Shown here piece after piece: positions 1-11,078 of a DNA stretch of 64,000 nucleotides (the first letter of the stretch is position 1; each line of letters starts with the position of its first letter). The DNA is taken from assembly GCA_020746995.1 (NCBI GenBank), contig JAGPXD010000001.1, positions 3,844,001 through 3,908,000 on the forward strand, in the 5' to 3' direction. The translations under genes and the position numbers were made by a program. Source of the DNA: Plectosphaerella cucumerina. Its lineage: Eukaryota > Ascomycota > Sordariomycetes > Glomerellales > Plectosphaerellaceae. The notes under the pieces are model-generated. The model was not told the origin of the DNA, made no database searches, and saw nothing but the letters and a program-made list of their open reading frames with translations.

Positions 1-294
1 CGAGTCTGGTTCTCCTTGCAAATCTCGCCTTCGAACCCGAACAAAGTCGAGGTATCTGTACGGACTTCTCTGCTTCTCGACGCAGACGCAGTAAACCCAC
101 CTCCCAGCTACATACGTCTACCACACACAGCCAGGCGCACCATACTGAGCTCAGTGTCCCCAGGCAGGCCGCCCCACGCGACGAACCCGGTCTCCCGTCG
201 CGCCCGGCGGGGACTTCCCTCACACCACACAGCCTGAGCGTCCACTTCCCGTCGTTCGTTGATCTCTCCGCCGTTGCGCTGTACAGCTGCTTCA

Positions 295-2915
295 ATGGAC
301 GTTGACATGGCTTCGTCCGACGATGCCGCGCAGAACCAACGATCTGGCTCTCCCTCATTCTCGCCACAATTGGGCCAAGAGACACCGCCAAACACAGGCG
401 GCAGCGGGGCCAGCAACGCAGCGTTGAATGCGACGAGCTTCAGGAGGTAGGTGGCGGACCACGAGAGCCCATTTTCCGCCCATGAACCGCAACCCGGCAC
501 ATGGCGCACGTGTCTCCAAGTACAGCTCGAACTAACCTGAGATCTGTCGTGCTCTGCAGGCAACGAGCCTCAAGGGCATGCGAGGTACGTGGAGACTCTT
601 CCAGCAGACACGCACCCTTTTCCGTTGGCGGCAGAGCTTGCTGGGCTCTTGAGCCGAGGCAACTCCACGTCCGCACCTCACCTCCCCTCGCGTCCCCGCC
701 CAGTCGCGTAGCCATTGCCCACGACCAGCAAAGGCACAACCCCGTCATGAGCAACTCAACCCCGCCCGTGCCCTCTGATCTAATACACCGTCGGCGTCGC
801 TTTTGCGCCGAGAAATCCTTCTTGAGATGATGGCAACCCCGCTAACCAGACCTGAGCATGTTTCTAGACCTGTCACGCCCGGAAGGTATGCGACCCTCTG
901 TCCCCTCCCATGGTCCCGATCCTTGGCTGCGCCCAGCCCGTCGTCCTATTCCCGACATCTTCTTACATGCCTACGTGAGCGCAGGTTCGGTGCGATGCCG
1001 CCAGTCTTGGGGTTCCCTGCACCAATTGCGTTGCCTTCCAAATCGACTGCCGGATCCCCTCGCCCAAGAGGAAGAAAGGCCACACTTCTACAGCCAGAGA
1101 CTCGGACAGGCAGGTACCCTGGCCTCCTTTGTGACGGTACGTCGGGCAGCTAACGAGAGCTTTGGCATCAGCGAGAAAGGAGAGACGGCTACACACAGTC
1201 AGGCTGGTCCCGCCGCAGTGGCCGCGTCCACTACCTCATCGGACCACAAGTCTCCAGGGGCATCAGTCCCGGGCAACCCCGCGAGCGCCTTCCCATCACG
1301 GCTGACGAACCCTCTTCATACATCCGATGGAACGCCCCCGGTCAACCTCACCGAGTCGCAGGCGAGGAAGCAGGAGATTGACGGCGGCACCTACGCCAAC
1401 CTGGTCATGAAGCCCAAGTTCACCAGAGCTCCGATCACCGACGCCGGCAGGGTGGCATACCTGGGGGAGTCCTCCAACCTTGCCCTCCTCGTCCACGACA
1501 GGCAAGGCTCTTCTGATGTCGTTCATTATCCACTTCCTGAGAATGTCAGAGGTTCAAGAGCCCGACTGACGGACCTGGATAACGTCGAAATCGACATACT
1601 TCACCAGCGCGGCGCCTTTCTCCTACCACCCCGGACCCTATGCGACGAGTTGATCGACTCATATTTCAAATGGGTACATCCCATCATGCCTGTCATCAAC
1701 CGAACACGTTTTATGAGAAACTACCGCGACCCCAAGAATCCTCCCTCACTACTGCTACTACAAGCCGTGCTGCTGGCTGGGTCCCGTGTTTGCACGAATC
1801 CCCAGTTGATGGATGCGAACGGCTCTACCACGCCCGCAGCGCTCACATTCTACAAGCGAGCCAAGGCTCTGTTCGATGCCAACTACGAGGACGACAGGGT
1901 TACGATCGTTCAGTCCCTCCTGTTGATGGGCTGGTACTGGGAAGGCCCCGAAGATGTGACCAAAAACGTCTTCTACTGGAGTCGCGTGGCCATCATCGTT
2001 GCCCAGGGCTCAGGAATGCATCGGAGCGTGGAGCAATCGCAGCTTAGCCGCTCAGACAAGCGGCTCTGGAAGAGAATCTGGTGGACTCTCTTCACCCGTG
2101 ACCGGTCTGTTGCCGTCGCTCTGGGTCGCCCTGTCAACATCAATCTGGACGACTCGGACGTTGAGATGCTCACCGAGGAAGACTTCATCGAGGACGAGGC
2201 GGACCGCACCAGCGAATACCCGCCAGACCCCATACACGTGCAGTTCTTTATGCAATACGTCAAGCTGTGCGAGATCATGGGTCTAGTACTCTCGCAACAG
2301 TATTCTGTGGCATCCAAGGGAAGGCAGCGGAACGCGATCGATTTGACACACAGTGACATGGCTCTGGCCGACTGGCTGCAGAACTGCCCCAAGATCGTCT
2401 ACTGGGAGGTGGCTCGCCATCACTTCTGGTCTGCCCTATTGCACTCCAACTACTACACAACGCTGTGTCTTCTGCACAGAGCTCACATGCCTCCCAATGG
2501 AGCCACGACCCGCTTCCCCGACGACTCGCCATATCCATCGCGCAACATTGCCTTCCAGGCGGCTGCAATGATTACCTCCATCATCGAGAATCTTGCTGCA
2601 CACAAGGAGCTTCGATACTGTCCAGCATTCGTTGTCTACAGCCTCTTCTCCGCACTCATCATGCATGTTTACCAGATGCGCTCCCCCATACCCTCCATTC
2701 AACAGGTCACGCAAGACAGGATGCGAACCTGCATGGCTGCCCTCAAGGACGTATCTCGTGTCTGGCTGGTTGGCAAAATGGTGTATACCCTGTTCGAATC
2801 CATCATTGGTAACAAGGTCTTGGAGGAGAGATTGCAAAAGGCCGCTGGAAAGCGGCATAAGAGGGCACAGATGAGCATGGGACAGCTTGAGCAGCACCAG
2901 TATCAGCAGCAGCTG

Positions 2916-2947
<32 letters not shown>

Positions 2948-3830
2948 GCAGCATCAACAGCATCAACAGCAGCAACAGCAACAACACCAACAGCAGCAGC
3001 AGCAGCGATCAGACATGGCCAAGCGGAAATACGACGACATGGCTATCGACTTCAGTGTGAACACGCCGACACCTCAAGAGTCATATGAGCGGTCGCGACC
3101 GCAGACGCCGAGCATCGTCAAGGAAGGAACAATGCCACCGCCCATAGCCTCGCCTGGCCCCCGCTCCGGGCACGATACCTTCATGGGCGGTTCTTCTTCA
3201 CGGCCTCAGACCAGGCCTGCCACACCTTTCAACCCTTCTTTCTCCGTTCCTGCAACGCCGCCAGATCTCTACCTCGTCACAAGAAACTCTCCGAACATTT
3301 CTCAATCTCTTTGGGAGAATTTCCAGCCGGACCAGTTGTTCCCTGATGCTGCTGGCATGCCAGCGGTGCCGCTGATGTCGCCAGGAAGCCACCCAAGTCA
3401 TGTCGACACCGCTGCCATGCCGCAGATGAGCAACCATCACATGCAACAGGCGCAGCAAGGCGGTCCGTCATTTGGTCCTCGGGGAGCTTCGAAACAGGGG
3501 GTCGAAAATGGCACGGTCCCGGCACAAAATGGCCCGCAACCTGGTGCTCAAAGTTTCCAGCAACAGGGCAACTTGTGGCAGCCCAACTTCGATGGCCTAC
3601 TACCGGATGGCCAGAGTCCCAGTGACAGCTGGAGCACCGGATCTGCCCAAGGCCAAGCTGTCCCAAACACCCTCAACGTTGAAGACTGGTATGTCCGACG
3701 GAGAGACACCGAACCGACCCCGTCCTTGTCCGTAGTTGTTGCATATTGACGATCAATCAGGTTCCAATTCTTCGGCATCAACAACGGAGATCTCGCGAGC
3801 CTCAATCTGGATCTAGGCCAGAACCATTGA
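295..3830 (+). CDS. Zn2Cys6 transcription factor, FarA/CTF1-like
   Basis: Nuclear regulator. Proposed exons are 295-446, 560-584, 868-885, 985-1109, 1172-3688 and 3761-3830, giving about 968 residues. The zinc cluster is assembled across four exons and has the spacing C-X2-C-X6-C-X8-C-X2-C-X6-C (Cys58, 61, 68, 77, 80, 87), followed by a basic PSPKRKK stretch. A fungal-specific transcription factor domain lies mid-protein (around VHPIMPVINRTRF and RIWWTLFTRDR). A glutamine/histidine tract follows, and the C-terminus ends EDWFQFFGINNGDL. Cluster sequence, domain order and tail resemble FarA/CTF1 fatty-acid and cutinase regulators; that assignment is inference. The start is the first ATG of the open frame (MDVDMAS). 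The fourth intron is ambiguous: either a GC donor at 1110 with acceptor 1171, or a GT donor at 1114 with acceptor 1175. Confidence 0.85.
2890..3006 (+). repeat. CAG/CAA/CAT repeat encoding a Gln/His tract
   Basis: About 39 codons of almost pure CAG, CAA, CAC and CAT inside the Zn2Cys6 gene encode a Gln-rich tract broken by His. The mix of CAG and CAA argues for a selected polyglutamine segment as well as slippage. Length may vary between strains. The long poly-leucine reading frame on the opposite strand is a by-product of it. Confidence 0.9.
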
Positions 3831-4114
3831 TCTCAACACACCTCCATTTGACGTATTCATCACCAGATAATGACCCAATCGTGATCATTGGCCACGGGTG
3901 TGCAATTTCTGACTGGGAATAACATTTGGAATCTTCTGTATAGACTACATGCCCAGACACGCCCGCTAAACGCCTTTCAATGCCGAAGAGATGCCTTAAT
4001 GTATAGGAGTTGGAGGACATGATAAAATATCCAGGATCGGGTAGGCCAAACAAACATTTCCTTGGCCCATGCCACGCTGCTGTCTCGGATTGCCTTAAAC
4101 TTCTTCGGTGCTCC

Positions 4115-5998
4115 TCACTTCCGACTACGTACGGGGCTGTTGTGCTCAGGCCGGCTTGTGGAGGCAGACCACGTGGCCTGAGGGTTTGAAGGGTTCGAGG
4201 GGCGATCGCGGGAGTCCGTCAAAGATGGATCGTCATGGGACGCGTCTTCCAGTTCAATGAGGTCCGAAGGCATGTCGACATGGTTACGTCGTCGGCCAGG
4301 CGAGTTGCCACTCCTGTTTGGGGTGCCCGGCCCCTTGGCAAACGCACCACGAAGCCAGGTCTCGATCTGCGCCGCTGCTCGGTCGAGTCCGAAGTTGTTT
4401 GGTGAGCTGGAGGGGGCGGCGGCTCCTTCATCAAAGGGGCTCTGAACGATGGCAACCGCGTCAGAATCTTGTCCATGTTTACTGAAGCCAAAATGTGCAG
4501 TCTCTGAACCCATTACGGAGATGGATGGACTGTGTTCGTCGATGGCGATTCCAGGGAGATGTCGCTTCGCCCAGGTGTTGAAGTAATCCTTCTCAGGACC
4601 AGGTGCGCGAACATTCCTCCCCATGGACCCGACTCCTCCGGGTCCCCGCATCCACGTCGGCCGCGAGTCTGCGCCTGCACTACCCATGCGACTTCTGGTG
4701 GGTTGGAGGATTGCAGAATCCGGCGTGCCAGGCTGCCCATGTCGTGAATTTCCTGTGAAGGGGCGCTTCGGTGACTGGCCCCCGCCCGTGGCGCCACTGT
4801 CGGATCCATTCACCACTTGCTCAAGTGATTGCCGCGGAGTTGACGTGGCAGACGTTGTGTGAAGGCTCTTCTTCCGTCTAGGCGGAAAGTATCCCATTGC
4901 TTTCCTTGACACCCTTGCAATCTCAACTGGCTCAGAGAACATGTCAAGGCTGCACCATCGCACGTGCTGCCATGGCTTGTCCTCTGCAACTTCCTTGGGA
5001 ACGGAGTGGCGGCTTGCAGCAGGCAGACTGAAGAAGTCATCGACTGAGGCGGAGCCGCCATGTTGCTGGCTGGTTGATCCATCGGGGGTTGGGGCCAAAA
5101 GGTCCACTTGCGCTCCGGGATACTGCGATGGTGGCTGGCAAGCGCGGCCCTTGACCTCGCAGAAGTCAACGGGAAGCGCCAGCCATTTCCGTGCTTGTAT
5201 GTCTTTTGACCAGAGGCCGTTGAGTTTTCGGAAGGGCTCCTCTCGACAACGATACCGTAGAACAATGCCGGCATATGTATCAGTCGGCTGGACGTGGTGT
5301 ATGTACACCAGTTGGTCGGGCTCAGCCTCTTCCAACATGGGCGAGGCGCTGTAATCATCGGATGTCCTCCTCTTGTACCTTCCGGACACATCCAAGCCTC
5401 CGTTGACGCCCTCATGACTTTCCAGCACACTTGCTGTTTTGGCAGCCCTCAGCGCGGCCTGGCGCTCAGCAAGAGAGCCCACGCCTAGGCTCTCCACCGC
5501 TGGTCGGGAATCGGGTGGGCTTGGCCCCCAGGAGTCGAGGGCGGTCCGCTGCCGAGTGCTTTGCAGATTGCGGAAGAAGGGTTTCGGGGCGGCGCGAGAG
5601 CCTGATCTGGTGGGTTCCGGGTCGCTGGACATCAGTGACGAAGCAAAGCCTTGTATAGAAGACCAGCTCTGGGTTAGAGAGCTCTCGATCATTCCCAGGT
5701 GGGTATCAGGGAACCCAATCCGTTCGTCCCGACCACCTGTCGCCTTGCCTGAAGCTGTCCCTTCCTGGCCGGGGCGGGATCGAGTGGATGCCATGGGACT
5801 GGATTTTCGACTGACAGAGGCACTGAAGCTGGAGAAGAGCGATGATGAGCTTCTGGCTGTGGAAAGGCCGCCATTTTGCTCGGATTCTGTGCTGATAAGG
5901 CGGCGGTTCCTGGGGCGGACAGTATTGTTGTCAACGTCGGCCCCTGCCGGAAACTGAGCAGGAGGCACGAGGTGCGATGATTGCCGAGGGTCTGCCAT
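4115..5998 (-). CDS. LysM domain-containing protein, probably intracellular
   Basis: Single-exon gene of 627 residues starting at MADPRQSS; a few upstream in-frame codons lack an ATG. No signal peptide or membrane segment is visible. Ser/Pro-rich, low-complexity sequence flanks one LysM-like module at about residues 230-280 (VYIHHVQPTDTYAGIVLRYR, then LNGLWSKDIQARKWLALPV). A second conserved-looking block lies near the C-terminus (EKDYFNTWAKRHLPGIAIDE). LysM modules usually bind GlcNAc polymers, but this architecture matches cytoplasmic fungal LysM proteins of unknown role rather than secreted chitin-binding effectors. It is convergent with the Zn2Cys6 gene (284 bp between stops) and divergent from ARV1. 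The family assignment is good; the function is unknown. Confidence 0.85.
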   Translation of the reverse strand: MADPRQSSHLVPPAQFPAGADVDNNTVRPRNRRLISTESEQNGGLSTARSSSSLFSSFSASVSRKSSPMASTRSRPGQEGTASGKATGGRDERIGFPDTHLGMIESSLTQSWSSIQGFASSLMSSDPEPTRSGSRAAPKPFFRNLQSTRQRTALDSWGPSPPDSRPAVESLGVGSLAERQAALRAAKTASVLESHEGVNGGLDVSGRYKRRTSDDYSASPMLEEAEPDQLVYIHHVQPTDTYAGIVLRYRCREEPFRKLNGLWSKDIQARKWLALPVDFCEVKGRACQPPSQYPGAQVDLLAPTPDGSTSQQHGGSASVDDFFSLPAASRHSVPKEVAEDKPWQHVRWCSLDMFSEPVEIARVSRKAMGYFPPRRKKSLHTTSATSTPRQSLEQVVNGSDSGATGGGQSPKRPFTGNSRHGQPGTPDSAILQPTRSRMGSAGADSRPTWMRGPGGVGSMGRNVRAPGPEKDYFNTWAKRHLPGIAIDEHSPSISVMGSETAHFGFSKHGQDSDAVAIVQSPFDEGAAAPSSSPNNFGLDRAAAQIETWLRGAFAKGPGTPNRSGNSPGRRRNHVDMPSDLIELEDASHDDPSLTDSRDRPSNPSNPQATWSASTSRPEHNSPVRSRK

Positions 5999-6829
5999 GA
6001 TAAGAACTGAAGCTTCATCCAAGAGCCCAGGACATCAGCGCAGGTCCGGTCGAGTTCCTTTCCAAGGTGCTGGTCCCATTTGATGGATCCAGTCGTCGTC
6101 GGGGACTGTACGCCGGTGGAAGGCTATCGGAATGGAAGCAGTTCGCCAGATAACATCAGTCGGCCGTGGTTCGAATGTCGAATGTTCAGTAGTGAGAAGG
6201 GTTCAAGATCGGATAACAGCAGCGAGACAGCGGAGGTGTGACGGCACGTCAGGGTGCTATTGTGAGGGTAGGTAGCAAGGGGTCAAGGTGCATGCATTTG
6301 CGGAAGCGGCCAGCTTGTCGCAAGCCAGCGCGGATTCGATGGGCCGTACCCCAGGAACCCCACTAAACGGCGTTCGAGATAGAGCACTAACTCACTAGTC
6401 ACTACCTAGGAACAGGAGGGTACTAAAAAGAGAATACCGGTAAAATCTCAGACAGTAGCCTTATTTACGTAGAAGTCCTTCTAGTGGCTTAGTAAGTACT
6501 TAGTTTAATTAATAGTTATATTTTATCTTATAAGTTATTATTTATATATAAGGTTTTATTATATTAGTTCTTAAAGAAATAGTAAATAATACTTAGTATT
6601 TCTATATAATAGAGATATAGAATCTAGCCTATTACTATAAGGATAAACCAGCTCACTTAAGTAACTAGTCTGAATACTGGTGTGGTGAGGCTTATGTACC
6701 TACTTGTGAATCTGTTATCGGGGATGCAAGCTGTCGCGATAAGATACCCTTCCTTGTCCGTGGAAGACAGGTGGGTTGACTTGGCTAGACACTCTTTCTC
6801 TGCTGAACTCGGCATAATAACCAGCTGCC
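5999..6829. other. Divergent LysM/ARV1 intergenic region
   Basis: No gene seen. Holds the two promoters and, in the middle, the AT-rich island listed separately. Words such as GTACCT occur near the ARV1 side. Confidence 0.7.
6440..6660. repeat. AT-rich, TpA-rich island 1
   Basis: In 6481-6640 there is no CpG, no CpA and only one TpG, while TpA is very frequent. Surrounding DNA is GC-rich. This is the dinucleotide signature expected of repeat-induced point mutation (CpA to TpA), so a decayed insertion is a reasonable inference. No terminal repeats or coding remnant could be recognised. Confidence 0.6.
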
Positions 6830-7847
6830 ATGCCCATTTGTATCGAATGCCGATATCCCGTCAGGACGCTTTGGACGCAGTACTCGGGTGCCGGCGACAA
6901 AGCGAGCGGGCACAACATCCGATTAACTGTCTGTAGGAATTGCGGCTCTTTCTGCGACAAATATGTCGAGCACGACTTTGTCGTCATGTTCATCGACCTG
7001 GTCCTGATTAAACCACAAGTCTACCGGCACTTGCTACATAACAACCTCATGAAGGACGACGACCGCTTCGATGTAGGAGATCCCGGCACTGGTTCACGTT
7101 TTGTTGTCCAAGCAGATCCGTGGCGCGCACTCTACAGCAACTGACGTGCAGTCTTCTTCGCAGCAATCCATATTGCGCCTTGGTGTTCTGCTGTTACTCT
7201 TCGATGTCTACCTCACCTGGGCACGCGTTGAGAAGGAAACCCAGGCTACAAGCACGCCACCTCTCCAGACCGAATTCAGTGACTTGTCCCGGCAGCCCAT
7301 TGTCACCCAGTACATGTTCTTCTGTAGGCCTCGCTTGACAGATCTCGTTCGTGGCCAACATCGCTGACATCTTGTTGCAACAGTGATATACTGCTCCTTG
7401 TCGACACTTGCCTTCCATATGACTATCCGATTCCTAGCGACGTCGCCGTTCTCTCCCGTCGTAGCCCTCGGCGCCGCAGTCCGTCACAACCGGCCCAATT
7501 CGATTTCCACAGCTCTACTTGTCTCCTCATCCACGAAACTCTTTCCCATTCTTATGGTCATCTGGAGCTACGACGTTCCCGCAGCTGCTCAGGCTCTCGG
7601 GTGGGCTGTCGTTGCAAACAACGTCGAAGCCCTGAGGATATTGCTGGACTGCGGGTATGCTAATGCTGCCCTTCTTGTCCTTTCAGGAGCAATGGCTCGG
7701 TGGGGGATTGGATGGGTCGTGCTGTTCACGGCCGGGTTGCACGGAATAGACTCGGCAGGAGAGGCAAGCATTGAGGCCAGTGGGAGAGCCTTGTGGGAGC
7801 TGATGATTTGTGCGAGAGATTGGGCGGGACGTGTCATCGCATCATAG
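6830..7847 (+). CDS. ARV1: ARV1 lipid-homeostasis protein
   Basis: Endoplasmic reticulum membrane protein involved in sterol and sphingolipid distribution and early GPI synthesis. Exons 6830-7072, 7164-7323 and 7384-7847 give 288 residues. The N-terminus has the ARV1 homology domain: a CIEC zinc-binding pair, then CRNCGSFCDKYVEHDFVV and IDLVLIKPQVYRHLL. After the first intron the family sequence LRLGVLLLLFDVYLTWARVE follows, then hydrophobic segments and ALGWAVVANNVEALRILLDC. The second splice joins QYMFF to LIYCSLSTLAFH in perfect frame. Another acceptor for intron 1 (after 7151) would also keep frame and add four residues; 7163 was chosen because it best restores the family sequence. It is convergent with VMA9. 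Confidence 0.95.
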
Positions 7848-8100
7848 GAAGGCCCGGAGAGTACGGGTTTCTGAATATGACCTAGTCGTGGTTCGAGTCG
7901 AGTGTATCATCTGTGGTGTCTTCTGCTCCGAGCTTCTCTTCGACAATCCGGACGTCAGCCGCCGGTGCCTCCAGACCACCGCCACGGCTTGCGTGGCCCC
8001 CTTTCGTCGTGTCTCCCTACGGCAGCGGCCATCTTGTGCAATGGTGCCGTCCCAGCTTGCAGGGTGGACCTGCCTGTCGTCCCCATCGTTAAAGCGCCCA

Positions 8101-8446
8101 TCAAGAGTGCTCGAGATAATCCTTCCTGAGGTCGCTTCTTCGGGGTTCGATCAAAGGGTGTAGTTGTGCCAGAAATGTGATCGCCCACATCAGGTAACAG
8201 CTTACGATTGCCAGAATGAGAGACGACCGCCAAATACTGCAGGACTATAGTTAGCAAGATGGAAAGAAGACTGCTCGCTCGGGGATTCTGCATGTACATC
8301 TGGTTCTCGCCCTTGGGTGCGAGGAAGTATGCGGCGACGCAGAGGCCGACAATGATGACGAGACCGATGAAGATGCTGTACCTATAGCAAGCGGTGTTAG
8401 CATCTCAATATCCAATGCGATTTTCTTCTACCAACCCTTGAGCCAT
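8101..8446 (-). CDS. VMA9: V-type ATPase V0 subunit e (Vma9)
   Basis: Small hydrophobic subunit of the proton-translocating V0 sector of the vacuolar ATPase. It was assembled from three exons: 8436-8446 (only 11 nt), 8298-8381 and 8101-8236, giving 76 residues, the normal length for subunit e. Two membrane segments are visible: YSIFIGLVIIVGLCVAAYFL, then LILAIVSCYLMWAITFLAQL. The signature APKGENQ lies between them and the tail HPLIEPRRSDLRKDYLEHS follows. Introns are 54 and 61 nt with GT/AG ends and a GCTAAC branch-type sequence in the first. Each exon is too short to stand out as an open frame. It is convergent with ARV1 (253 bp) and divergent from GVP36. Confidence 0.93.
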
Positions 8447-9059
8447 GATCGCGGTGTGTTTGTGTTTCTTGGGATCTGCTGGCAGTCGAGTCGTGCTTGC
8501 AACGACGCAAGGCTAGGCTTCTACTTCCCGTCGAGCGCGTCACAGTAGGCAGTGCACTAGGTACCTGAGCCTGTCGTTCAATCATAGAGGACCCACAGGC
8601 AGTACATACTAGGCATAGCAGTCAGCCAGTATTTACAAGTACACTGGCTCCACCCCAGAGCTTGTATCCACTGTTTTCTATTTAGAGACTAAAAGAATAT
8701 CTAGTAAACTTTACTTATTAAGTTAAAAGTAACTAAATAATTATTTTTATCTACTATTATATAGAATATATGTAGTTAATTATAATTTATTGAGTAAATA
8801 TCTTCTTAGTAAACACTAGCCTTAATATAGAGTACACCATATAACTCAATACTGTGTACTAATCTGTACACCGGGGTAAGCTGTGTACCTTACTAAGGTA
8901 GACTAGAGGCACCCTTCTTATCACAAACCACCCCCTGGCTTGCTGCTGATAGCGGCCCCGTCGTCAACAAGTCCACGAGTTCATGACATCCAGAGCTTGT
9001 CGCACCACCAAGACACCTTCACCCACAACCACAAGCAGTCGTCTAGAGCGCCCGCAATC
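8447..9059. other. Divergent VMA9/GVP36 intergenic region
   Basis: No gene seen. It contains the promoters of both genes, an AGGTACCT word near 8560, and AT-rich island 2. Confidence 0.7.
8660..8860. repeat. AT-rich, TpA-rich island 2
   Basis: Positions 8701-8760 contain no CpA, TpG or CpG, and 8761-8815 only two TpG, amid frequent TpA. Composition matches the island at 6440-6660, with a few shared short words such as TTAGTAA. Likely a decayed, RIP-type sequence; origin not recognisable. Confidence 0.55.
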
Positions 9060-10329
9060 ATGGATTTCAGCAACCTCGGCAAGAATCTATCGTACGTAAC
9101 CCTCCGAGTCCTGGCGATGGGCCCTCGTCCCTAGCAGTAGCTCATCCAAGCTGACTTGGTATGATTTCACAGCTCTTTCGGGGCTCAGATCACCCCCTTC
9201 GCCTCCCGTACGTTCCAGTACACCAAGGAGCAACTGGGCCAGGCTGAAGACAAGGTATCACCAACCAAGTTTCCTGCTGGCTGAAACCATCATTTAATCA
9301 ACTTTCGCGACTAGACCCAGCTTCCCCCCGACTACATTGACCTCGAGAAGCGCATCGATGCCCTCAAGGCTGTTCACCAGAAGATGCTTGCCGTCACGTA
9401 GGTTGCCCTGAAGCTAGATGTACCACCCCAGGTTTCTGACGTGCTGTCTACACAGGTCCCAGTACTCTACCGAGGCCTACGACTACCCTCCGAACATCAA
9501 AGAGACATTCCAGGATCTTGGTCGCACCGTTAGCGAGAAAGTCAGCCTCTTGTCTTCGGCAGGTTCGCCTGCTGAAGCGCAAGCCGCGCTGACTGCACCT
9601 CCCACCGCGAAGCCCCAGCCCAAGACATTCAGCCACGCTATTGCTCGCGCCAGCCTCACCAGTAGCCAGCTGCTGCACCAGCAGCACACGGGCGCCGGCG
9701 AGGACCCCCTCGCCACGGCCCTTGAGAAGTACGCTTTGGCACAAGAGCGCGTGGGCGAGGCAAGACTTGCGCAGGACGCCCAGATTCAGAGTCATTTCCT
9801 CAACGCCTGGACGACGACTCTGAACACGAACCTCATGTTCGCAGCCCGCGCCCGTAAGAACGTCGAGAAGGCCCGCTTGACCCTGGATGCCGTCAAGGCT
9901 CGTGCGCACGGCACCACTTTCAAGATCGGAAACACGGGACAACAGGAAGGTCAGCCTCAGGAGCTCAGCCCCGAAGCCCAGGAGGAGATCGAAAAGGCCG
10001 AGGATGAGTTCGTCACCCAGACCGAGGAAGCCGTTGGCGTTATGAAGAATGTAAGCTACTCCTGCGAACATTTTGAGCCCCCGGACGATTGATTGCTAAA
10101 TTTGAGAAGGTCCTCGATACCCCAGAGCCGCTGCGCAACTTGGCCGATCTTGTTGCCGCTCAGATCGAATACCACAAGAAGGCGCAGGAGATCCTGGCTG
10201 AGCTGGCACCTGTCGTGGACGGTCTCCAGGTCGAGCAGGAGGTAAGATAATGTCATGGCATCGATATTGGCGACCTTGCTAACATTTTCAAAGACAGCCT
10301 ACCGCAAGGCCCGCGAGAGCGCACCCTAA
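9060..10329 (+). CDS. GVP36: BAR-domain protein, Gvp36 family
   Basis: Six exons (9060-9091, 9173-9254, 9315-9397, 9456-10050, 10110-10241, 10294-10329) give 319 residues. The N-terminus reads MDFSNLGKNLSSFGAQITPF, then TFQYTKEQLGQAEDKTQLPP, the typical start of the fungal Gvp36 family. The rest is an almost entirely helical, charged BAR region, with DYIDLEKRIDALKAVHQKML near the start and LADLVAAQIEYHKKAQEILA near the end. BAR dimers bind curved membranes; yeast Gvp36 acts in Golgi-vesicle, endocytic and vacuolar traffic. All introns are 52-81 nt with GT/AG ends and every phase closes. The start ATG is the only one in the short first exon. Confidence 0.92.
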
Positions 10330-11078
10330 AGAGTCGCGCCAACTCGTTCCACTATGACGGTTACTCTATTCACTGGAAGGTCTTCGACTTGCCTGGATGT
10401 CCGACCACCCGGACTCTCCACAGCAGGCATATTGGTGGTAGGCGGGCAAGGCGGAGAAGACGGGGAGGGAAGCTAGTGACACTTGCTGACCAGCTTGTTG
10501 TTTACCATTGTGACTTTGTATTCTGCACTCAACCTATGTTGTTTTTCTAGAGAGGCCTTGCTATGAGACGCCGGGCGTAACTGTTGCTGTGTCCCCTCGT
10601 CCTACCCTATCAGCATTGTGATCCATCCTCTGATAGCAACAAAGTCAAATCGTCATGGTAAATCTTGCTTAAGACTAGGATTGGGACTGAAAAGCCCAAG
10701 ACTAGTAGCACGAAGGCATGTCTACCGGATGCTGCTCATCACTGCGGAGCGCCAAACGAGCATAAAGGTGCACTGTTATCATGCACTGTATCGCAATAGG
10801 CAACTTCCGGTAGCAGGCATCCACCCGCAAGTGCAAGACTGTACTGTGTTCATTCCATTTTCGCACGAGCACCCCCAGCTCCAGCGTCAGCCAATGAGTA
10901 CAGGGAATTCATCAGCAAGTGCCCAGCGTCAGAGACTCCGAATCAATTGGCCGACCTTTCGCTACCGTCGACCTACCTCGCCAGCTTGAAAGACGGCGAT
11001 ACATTGCCACAGAAAGCTTACGCTGTGTGCTACAACCACATTGGCCGAAGCGCCGACAACACCCCCAGATTCATCACA
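10330..11078. other. GVP36 3' region and promoter of the complex I gene
   Basis: No gene seen. The open frame of the next gene extends upstream to about 10947 but has no ATG before 11079. Confidence 0.6.

Noticed and set aside
2436..2990. Minus-strand frame of 184 codons beginning with a poly-leucine run
   Set aside because: It is the complement of the polyglutamine-coding repeat and overlaps a well-supported gene.
9448..10071. Minus-strand 207-codon frame over GVP36
   Set aside because: Antisense shadow of the BAR-domain gene.
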